The notes under the pieces: generated by a model
The model's input: the letters and a program-made list of their open reading frames with translations, nothing else
Told to the model about the DNA's origin: nothing
Database searches by the model: none
Shown here: piece after piece, positions 7,824-12,932 of the stretch
Numbering within the stretch: the stretch's first letter is position 1
Layout of the letters: each line of letters opens with the position of its first letter
NCBI GenBank assembly: GCA_030590525.1
Contig: JAUUYI010000024.1
Coordinates: 1-12,932, forward strand
DNA length: 12,932 nt
Source of the DNA: Sedimenticola sp.
Lineage (GTDB): Bacteria; Pseudomonadota; Gammaproteobacteria; Chromatiales; Chromatiaceae
Direction: 5' to 3'
Translations under genes and position numbers: made by a program

Positions 7824-7910
7824 TCCCTGGTCCTTGGTCCTTGGTCCTGCTCTTATCCTCGGCCCTGTTTTTCCTAGGTCCTCGGCCCTGCTTTCATCCT
7901 TGGCCCTGCT
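7824..7910. repeat. Degenerate TCCTNGG heptad repeat
   Basis: TCCTTGG or close variants (CTGG, TCGG, TAGG) recur about seven times. At the left they are tandem (7824-7845); further right they are spaced by CCCTG plus T-rich filler. The array ends exactly where the stop codon of the minus-strand cyclase begins. An open frame crosses it on the + strand but is low-complexity and not credible as a gene. Confidence 0.6.
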
Positions 7911-9794
7911 TTAGAAACTCAGGCTCCACTGCCCCGAACCGCCCGTACGACCGGCGAAACAAACCTGATTTCGACCCCGTTTCTTAGCCCTGTAGAGGGC
8001 CAGATCTGCGCGTTCGATAAAACCGGGTATGGATTCCCCCTGCTGCCGGATGGCGGTACCGACGCTGACCGTCACCTTCAGCTGGGAAAGGGATCCCTTG
8101 AAACGGATACCCGCCACCCGCCGCCGCAGGCGCTCGGCAATGGCGGGGATATCTGCTGCCGGGGCTCCCACGACAAAGATCCCAAACTCTTCACCACCCA
8201 GGCGGACGGGAATGTCCCCCGCCCGGGCATCGGCACGGATGATTTGGGCTACCTGGCGCAACACATCATCACCCTGAACATGGCCGTAGCTGTCGTTGAG
8301 CCGCTTGAAATAATCGATATCCAGCATCGCCAGCGCCACCTGGGTACCACCATTTCGATCATGAATCTCGAACAGACGACGCAGAGTATCCTCCATATAG
8401 AAACGGGTGAACAGGCCGGTCAGTGAGTCACGGATAGAACGCTCGTAAAACCGTTGCCGCTCCAGCTCGATACCGCGATAAATGGTCTCCCGCTCAACAG
8501 CCACCTGCAGCGCTGAACACATTTCGCTGCTCACCCGCTCGATCTCTTCGGTTCGCTCTATCCATTGCTCCAGATGGATGACCGCCACCCCATATATCGA
8601 ATCTTCCTCCCGCTTGAACAGGGGCAGCACCAACCAATGGCTACCGCTACCGTTCTCCTCCTGACTGGTCCAGAGCAGTTCGAAGCTGTACCCACCAGCA
8701 CTGGCATTCCAACGCTGGCGATGAATGCCAAACAGGCTGGATATCTGCTGGGGCGGAGAGACAACCACCCCCCGATAGCGGCTGGCTGGCGCCAGGTGAA
8801 GCACAGTCTCATCCTCCAGCTGCACAAAGAACTCCAATAGCGTTGCCGGCAGCATCTGTTGCAAAACCAGCAGCAGTCGCTCTGCGATATCCCTGAAGTC
8901 CCGGGAAACGATCATGGTAGAGGTAATATCTTTCAGCAGGCCGTTGAGCCGGGACAAGCGCTGGATATCCGCAATCTCCCCGGCCATCAGGTAGAGCCCG
9001 CACTCCACTCCCTTGAGCTTGTTTATGACATACCCTGCCAGCTGCTCAGGAATAATAGCGCCATGCTGGGGCGCTATCACCCTTACTGGATATTTCTCGA
9101 TGTGCGACAACGCATGGCCGAGCACATCCCGACTGGGCATGTAGTGCTCATGAAAGATGCGTATTGACTCGAAGTAGTTTTCATTCTGCGCAAACAACCC
9201 CTGGCCCTGGTTAAAGCCACCGAACAGATTACTCGAGAAAAGGGTGCCGCTATGCTCATCAAAGGTACAGAAGGCAGCTGGAAAATGGGCATAAGGGGTA
9301 AACACGAACTGGAGCAAACGGTCTGGAAGTTGCAGGCGCCACTGATGCTCCTCTACCTGCCAGAAGGGAATGCTGATGCCATAGTGCCTGATCAGTGCCC
9401 CGGCCCGCGGGTGGGTGACGATACGGGCATCTTTCCGATCTGTCATCGCATCGATCAGGGGCAGGGAGGCGGTGACATCAGGATCCGGATGATGGCAGAT
9501 GAACCAACGGATATGGGAGAAAGGGATGATCGCCTCTATCTTCTGCAGGGTGTGCTCAAAGGTTACCCTGGAACCCGGGTCCAGCAGCACGGACTGCTCC
9601 CCCTGTTCGATCAGATAGGTATGGCAGTTCAGGTCGCTTCCGGGGGCCATGTGCCCCACCCACCAGATTCGGTCCGCCACCTGCACCGCATGGGATAGAT
9701 CGACCCCGTCTGAATCGACTGCCAACGCTCCACCCTCCCACGGCCAATGGGCTGTTTTTACCAATACGCTGCCAGAGGGTGGTGTCTCAGCCAA
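7911..9794 (-). CDS. Diguanylate cyclase with N-terminal flavodiiron/ODP-like metallo-beta-lactamase domain
   Basis: This 627-residue cytoplasmic protein has three parts: a metallo-beta-lactamase fold of the flavodiiron/ODP type (about 40-270), a GAF-like linker domain (about 285-440) and a GGDEF domain (about 455-610). GGEEF (533-537) is intact and preceded by an RAGD inhibitory site (524-527), so c-di-GMP synthesis is expected. Candidate metal ligands are His102, Asp104 and Asp106 in HHPDPD, His170 in AHFPAA, Asn189 in LFSSNLFGG and His244 in APQHG. Classical flavodiiron proteins have H-x-E-x-D, H, D, H with similar spacing, so Glu is replaced by Asp and one Asp by Asn. No flavodoxin or membrane segment is seen. 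The TTG start is chosen because a TGA lies directly upstream and GGGAGA stands eight bases before it. It follows the small cyclase gene after 42 bp. A role in sensing oxygen, NO or redox state is inference. Confidence 0.9.
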   Translation of the reverse strand: MAETPPSGSVLVKTAHWPWEGGALAVDSDGVDLSHAVQVADRIWWVGHMAPGSDLNCHTYLIEQGEQSVLLDPGSRVTFEHTLQKIEAIIPFSHIRWFICHHPDPDVTASLPLIDAMTDRKDARIVTHPRAGALIRHYGISIPFWQVEEHQWRLQLPDRLLQFVFTPYAHFPAAFCTFDEHSGTLFSSNLFGGFNQGQGLFAQNENYFESIRIFHEHYMPSRDVLGHALSHIEKYPVRVIAPQHGAIIPEQLAGYVINKLKGVECGLYLMAGEIADIQRLSRLNGLLKDITSTMIVSRDFRDIAERLLLVLQQMLPATLLEFFVQLEDETVLHLAPASRYRGVVVSPPQQISSLFGIHRQRWNASAGGYSFELLWTSQEENGSGSHWLVLPLFKREEDSIYGVAVIHLEQWIERTEEIERVSSEMCSALQVAVERETIYRGIELERQRFYERSIRDSLTGLFTRFYMEDTLRRLFEIHDRNGGTQVALAMLDIDYFKRLNDSYGHVQGDDVLRQVAQIIRADARAGDIPVRLGGEEFGIFVVGAPAADIPAIAERLRRRVAGIRFKGSLSQLKVTVSVGTAIRQQGESIPGFIERADLALYRAKKRGRNQVCFAGRTGGSGQWSLSF

Positions 9795-9802
9795 TCAGGG
9801 AT

Positions 9803-9808
9803 TCTCCC
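9803..9808 (-). promoter_or_regulatory. Ribosome binding site supporting the TTG start at 9794
   Basis: GGGAGA on the minus strand lies eight bases upstream of TTG (9792-9794). An in-frame TGA (9795-9797) directly precedes that TTG, so no longer start is possible. Confidence 0.6.
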
Positions 9809-9836
9809 GTTACCATTACTTTCGTGAGGTCGAAGG

Positions 9837-10508
9837 TCAGGTGGGCCTGAACAGATCATCTTTCTCTTCCCGGCCAACCTGTGTTTCGGAGTGAAAAAGT
9901 TTGAAATCCGGGTGACAGACCCGGTTTCTGCCCTCTTTCTTGGCCTGATAAAGAAAACTGTCCGTCTGCTCGATAAAGGCATCCATCTCCAAGGTATCGC
10001 CCTTCCTGTAGAGATTGACACCCATGCTGGCAGTAACAGTAAGCGTTGTGCCATCCAGTTTCAACGGCGTCCCGGCGATCGCCGTCCGCAACCGGTTCGC
10101 GGCGCCGACTGCCCGTGGAAGTGGTGTAGCCGGGAGGATCAGTGCAAACTCTTCCCCGCCATAGCGGCAGGGGACATCGATCTTGCGCAACATCCCCGCG
10201 ATCAACCGGGCACAGTGCCGCAATACTCGGTTACCGGTCTCGTGACCCCACTGATCATTTACCCGCTTAAAGTGGTCCAGATCCAGCATAACCAGAGCCG
10301 CGGGCTGCCCACTGCGCCGGGTGCGCTCCCACTCCTGCTCCATCATGTGCAAAAAGTGGCGATAGTTGTACAGGCCGGTCAGGGCGTCCGTATGAACCTG
10401 CTCCGCAAGCGTCTCCACCTGGCGGCAGGCATGCTCCAGCTCTTCGAGCCTTGGGCAGCCCGTTTCGCCTACCGGGCAACCTCCTTTTTCGTTGTCGTTG
10501 TTATCCAT
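9837..10508 (-). CDS. Small cytoplasmic diguanylate cyclase with Cys-containing N-terminus
   Basis: From the ATG at 10506-10508 this is 223 residues: a short N-terminal segment, a helical stretch and one GGDEF domain. GGEEF (117-121) with an RKID inhibitory site (108-111) and the LDLDHFKRVND metal/substrate segment are intact, so it should make c-di-GMP from two GTP. The N-terminus reads GGCPVGETGCPRLEELEHAC, with three cysteines in 18 residues, two of them in C-P contexts; a metal or redox role is possible but unproven. The frame continues upstream to an ATG at 10605-10607 (256 residues), but that part has intergenic-like codon use and neither start has a good ribosome binding site. The stop is 42 bp before the ODP-like cyclase, so the two are likely one transcript. 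No transmembrane segment is seen. Confidence 0.88.
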   Translation of the reverse strand: MDNNDNEKGGCPVGETGCPRLEELEHACRQVETLAEQVHTDALTGLYNYRHFLHMMEQEWERTRRSGQPAALVMLDLDHFKRVNDQWGHETGNRVLRHCARLIAGMLRKIDVPCRYGGEEFALILPATPLPRAVGAANRLRTAIAGTPLKLDGTTLTVTASMGVNLYRKGDTLEMDAFIEQTDSFLYQAKKEGRNRVCHPDFKLFHSETQVGREEKDDLFRPT

Positions 10509-10629
10509 CGACCGACAGGTCTGGCCCCCGATTGGAACATGATTTGCGCAAAAACAGTATTGTGCTCCGAGTGTCTTGCCGATTCCACCCCTGATAACAG
10601 GTGACATGCCAGTACCCGGTTAAGCGGAA

Positions 10630-10817
10630 AGGGGGTGGTCAACTAGCGCCTTCCGGCACAGGATATAGGGGTAGAAGATTTACGAAATCAAACGGATTCG
10701 CGCCCAATATTTGGAAGCAGGGCAGGACGTAACACCCCATAATCGAGCCTGAAGCTTCTCATGGCGTTGATTGGCAGCACCACAATATATCGTGGGCGGA
10801 GGCGCTAGTTACCCCCC
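10630..10817. repeat. Candidate MITE-like element with inverted ends
   Basis: AACTAGCGCCT (10641-10651) and AGGCGCTAGTT (10800-10810) are perfect 11-bp inverted repeats. G-rich and C-rich tracts lie outside them (10631-10635 and 10812-10817). Flanking the whole are TAAGCGGAA (10621-10629) and TAAACGGAA (10818-10826), eight of nine identical, as expected of an old target-site duplication. There is no transposase. The near-palindrome CCACAATATATCGTGG (10780-10795) lies inside. The segment fills most of the gap between amtB and the cyclase unit. Confidence 0.4.
10662..10691 (-). promoter_or_regulatory. Candidate sigma-70 promoter of the two-cyclase unit
   Basis: On the minus strand TTGATT (10686-10691, four of six matches to -35) and TATATC (10662-10667, four of six to -10) are 18 bp apart. 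The transcript would begin near 10655 and run into the small cyclase gene. It lies within the candidate mobile element. Confidence 0.4.
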
Positions 10818-10865
10818 TAAACGGAATTAACCAGGTGCTTGCCGCGACAGCACTTTCTGCAACAC

Positions 10866-10897
10866 AAAAAAACGGGCGCCGAAGCGCCCGCTTTTTT
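10866..10897. terminator. Intrinsic terminator of glnK-amtB, potentially bidirectional
   Basis: CGGGCGC (10873-10879) and GCGCCCG (10884-10890) form a perfect 7-bp stem around CGAA. On the minus strand the loop is TTCG, closed by C-G, a very stable tetraloop. Seven A (10866-10872) give the T-tract for minus-strand transcripts, and six T (10892-10897) give one for the + strand. It starts 14 bp past the amtB stop. Confidence 0.88.
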
Positions 10898-10910
10898 AAA
10901 GGTGAAAACC

Positions 10911-12188
10911 TCAGCGGCCAGAGCCGCGGGATCCGACGAATTCGGGATAGGCCTCCAGACCACACTCCCCGATATCGACGCCCTCGAACTCCTCCTCTTC
11001 CGAGACGCGGATTCCGACGGTCACCTTGAGGATGAACCAGGTGACAAGACTCGCCATGAAGACCCAGCCGAAGATCACCAGCAGACCGGTGACCTGAGCG
11101 CTGAACGTGGCATCTTCGTTGGAGAATGGCACGGCCATCAGGCCCCACATGCCTACCACACCATGCACCGAGATGGCACCAACCGGGTCATCGATGCGTA
11201 TTTTGTCGATGGTGATGATGGCAAAAACCACCAATATACCACCGATTGCACCGACAATTGTGGCCCACAGTGGGCTAGGCGCCAATGGTTCGGCCGTAAT
11301 CGCCACCAGGCCGGCCAGGGCACCGTTGAGGGTCATGGTCAGGTCTGCCTTACCGAAGATCATGCGGGCCGCCAGCAGTGCCGCCACCACACCGCCTGCT
11401 GCCGCTGCATTGGTATTGACGAACACCGCTGCTACCGCATTAGCCTCACCCACGTTGGAGAGAATGAGTTCCGAACCACCATTAAAACCGAACCAGCCCA
11501 GCCAGAGGATAAAGGTGCCCAGAGTGGCCAACGGCATGTTGGCGCCGGGGATGGCCCGGATCTCACCATTGGCTCCATACTTGCCTTTACGGGCACCGAG
11601 CAGCAGCACACCGGCCAGGGCAGCCGATGCGCCCGCGAGATGCACGACGCCGGAACCGGCAAAGTCCTTGAATCCCAACGCATCCAGGAAACCGCCGCCC
11701 CACATCCAGTAACCCTGAAGGGGATAGATGAGACCCGTCATCACCACCGCGAACCAGAGGAAGCTCCAGAGCTTCATACGCTCGGCCACGGCACCGGAGA
11801 CGATGGACATGGCGGTGGCTACGAACACCACCTGAAAGAAGAAATCAGACATGCCGGAGTAGTAGTCCCCTTCATACCAGCCCGCTGGATCCTGGGCCAG
11901 CACGGCGGCAGGGTCATTGTCTCCACCGAACATGAAAGAGAAATCCAGCGCGGGGATAATGCCGTTGCCCCCCTCCGGATACATAATGCCGTAGCCCACC
12001 AGCATGTACATGATACTGGCGATAGCGAACAGGGCGATGTTCTTGGTCAGGATCTCAGCGGTGTTCTTGGCCCGAACCAGACCCGCCTCGAGCATGGCAA
12101 AACCGGCAGCCATCCACATGACCAGCGCACCGCACACCAGGAAATAGAAGGTGTCGAGCGCATAACGAAGATTGAGAATATCTTCCAT
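10911..12188 (-). CDS. amtB: Ammonium transporter AmtB
   Basis: This 425-residue Amt/Rh-family inner-membrane channel has about eleven hydrophobic segments. Signature elements are present: DFAGSGVVHLAG, with Asp175 and the first pore histidine His183, and VHGVVGMWG, with the second pore histidine His342. These correspond to E. coli Asp160, His168 and His318. The C-terminal tail (EGVDIGECGLEAYPEF) is the type that interacts with PII. The start at 12188 is chosen over the longer frame into glnK because GGAGG lies nine bases before it and the product begins like other Amt proteins, without a long signal peptide. An acidic loop at about 88-110 (GGDNDPAAVLAQDPAG) is longer than in the E. coli protein. 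It lies 34 bp after glnK and ends at a strong terminator. GlnK is known to block AmtB when nitrogen is plentiful. Confidence 0.97.
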   Translation of the reverse strand: MEDILNLRYALDTFYFLVCGALVMWMAAGFAMLEAGLVRAKNTAEILTKNIALFAIASIMYMLVGYGIMYPEGGNGIIPALDFSFMFGGDNDPAAVLAQDPAGWYEGDYYSGMSDFFFQVVFVATAMSIVSGAVAERMKLWSFLWFAVVMTGLIYPLQGYWMWGGGFLDALGFKDFAGSGVVHLAGASAALAGVLLLGARKGKYGANGEIRAIPGANMPLATLGTFILWLGWFGFNGGSELILSNVGEANAVAAVFVNTNAAAAGGVVAALLAARMIFGKADLTMTLNGALAGLVAITAEPLAPSPLWATIVGAIGGILVVFAIITIDKIRIDDPVGAISVHGVVGMWGLMAVPFSNEDATFSAQVTGLLVIFGWVFMASLVTWFILKVTVGIRVSEEEEFEGVDIGECGLEAYPEFVGSRGSGR

Positions 12189-12222
12189 TGGAAAAAACCT
12201 CCAAAGAGTTAAAGGGGCGGGG

Positions 12223-12588
<366 letters not shown>

Positions 12589-12656
12589 TTACTAAACTTC
12601 AATGCGGTTAAAAAACCATGATGAACCTGAAGTACGGTCTACTTGAAACCAGATTA

Positions 12657-12672
12657 AGCAGATCTTATGCCA
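12657..12672 (-). promoter_or_regulatory. Sigma-54 promoter of glnK-amtB
   Basis: Minus-strand TGGCATAAGATCTGCT matches the sigma-54 pattern TGGCAC-N5-TTGC with exact GG-to-GC spacing. The GG of -24 is at 12671-12670 and the GC of -12 at 12659-12658. The differences are T for the C after TGGCA and C for the first T of TTGC. Transcription would begin near 12646, about 85 bases before glnK. Confidence 0.75.
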
Positions 12673-12765
12673 AAAACAGTTTATTCTTTATTTTCAAAGT
12701 AATACCTTCCACATCACACACACAAAACGGATCATTTGCACCAAATCAGACAACCATGAGCTGGC

Positions 12766-12795
12766 CGCACCATAGCGGCGCACCACTTTGGGGCA
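12766..12795. promoter_or_regulatory. Two overlapping NtrC-like enhancer sites
   Basis: Against the palindromic NtrC pattern TGCACCA-N3-TGGTGCA, 12766-12782 matches 11 of 14 fixed positions and 12779-12795 matches 12 of 14. Their centres lie about 128 and 141 bp upstream of the predicted sigma-54 start, a normal enhancer distance. The sites share four bases, so both may not be filled at once. A single half-site TGCACCA also occurs at 12737-12743. Confidence 0.6.
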
Positions 12796-12836
12796 AAGCA
12801 TCCACTGGACAACCGCCGCCTGCGCCGCTATGGTGC
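12767..12836. repeat. Perfect 16-bp inverted repeat with 38-bp spacer
   Basis: GCACCATAGCGGCGCA (12767-12782) is the exact reverse complement of TGCGCCGCTATGGTGC (12821-12836). The arms coincide with two of the NtrC-like sites. Palindromic NtrC sites alone would not require identity in their central bases, so the repeat is more exact than needed. Confidence 0.75.
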
Positions 12837-12837
12837 C
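12821..12837. promoter_or_regulatory. Third NtrC-like site, adjoining the ubiK start
   Basis: TGCGCCG-CTA-TGGTGCC matches 11 of 14 positions of the NtrC pattern. It is about 183 bp upstream of the predicted glnK start and ends three bases before the ubiK ATG. Occupation could affect ubiK expression; that is inference. Confidence 0.45.
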
Positions 12838-12840
12838 GAT

Positions 12841-12932
12841 ATGATCGATCCCAAGCTGTTAGACGACCTGGCCAAACGGGTCGCGGGGAGCCTGCCCGGC
12901 AGCATTCAGCTGTTACAACAGGACCTCCAGAA
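12841..12932 (+). CDS. ubiK: Ubiquinone biosynthesis accessory factor UbiK, 3'-truncated by window edge
   Basis: The frame from ATG 12841 stays open to the window edge and encodes MIDPKLLDDLAKRVAGSL and onward (PGSIQLLQQDLQ). This matches the N-terminus of the YqiC/BMFP family, which begins MIDP and continues as an amphipathic helix. UbiK helps the aerobic ubiquinone biosynthetic complex together with UbiJ. Only about 30 residues are visible, so the coiled-coil C-terminus cannot be checked. No clear ribosome binding site precedes it. Divergent placement next to glnK-amtB also occurs in Pseudomonas, which supports the call. Confidence 0.8.
   Translation, partial: MIDPKLLDDLAKRVAGSLPGSIQLLQQDLQ

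Noticed and set aside
7824..7910. CRISPR array
   Set aside because: Units are seven bases, degenerate and without regular unique spacers.
7708..7914. 68-codon + strand frame between the convergent genes
   Set aside because: It runs through the palindrome and the heptad repeat and gives low-complexity SSALLSSLALL; no family resemblance.
10839..12212. 457-codon open frame on the + strand opposite amtB
   Set aside because: It is the antisense of a clear Amt/Rh channel in a GC-rich genome; the product is rich in His, Gly and Asp with no recognisable domain.

Overview
The window reads as chromosomal DNA of a GC-rich gammaproteobacterium. EngB, PolA, MoaC, GlnK, AmtB and UbiK all resemble their Escherichia coli or Pseudomonas counterparts closely; MoaC even keeps the E. 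coli residue numbering. A free-living or sulfur-oxidiser-like gammaproteobacterium would fit, but the genus cannot be fixed from this stretch. I see no rRNA, tRNA, CRISPR array, phage gene or complete insertion sequence.

Layout. Positions 1-1609 (+) hold three tightly packed genes: the end of a YfcE/MJ0936-type metallophosphoesterase, moaC (molybdenum cofactor synthesis), and engB (ribosome-assembly GTPase), which starts at a TTG inside the moaC stop region. polA (1763-4471, -) converges on engB and ends at a T-tract terminator. A 668-bp intergenic stretch follows (4472-5139), with an inverted repeat, a direct repeat, a candidate promoter and a foldable leader.

Positions 5140-10508 are a cyclic-di-GMP block. 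It begins with an 851-residue MASE1-PAS-GGDEF-EAL membrane protein (+). Converging on it is a two-gene minus-strand unit: a 223-residue cysteine-containing diguanylate cyclase, then a 627-residue cyclase whose N-terminus is a flavodiiron/ODP-like metallo-beta-lactamase domain. The 215-bp convergent junction holds a 66-bp near-perfect palindrome and a degenerate heptad repeat. The DNA before the minus-strand unit looks like a small mobile-element remnant that carries the candidate promoter.

Positions 10866-12561 (-) are a glnK-amtB ammonium-sensing operon. It ends at a strong hairpin terminator and is preceded by a near-consensus sigma-54 promoter and upstream NtrC-like sites. Divergently, at the right edge, ubiK begins (12841, +) just beyond those sites.

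How the parts fit. The operons are functionally distinct: molybdenum cofactor synthesis and ribosome assembly, DNA repair, c-di-GMP signalling, nitrogen control and ubiquinone synthesis. The most interesting element is the redox/oxygen-type di-iron fold fused to a GGDEF domain. It keeps most metal-site positions but has an Asn and an Asp where classical flavodiiron proteins have Asp and Glu.
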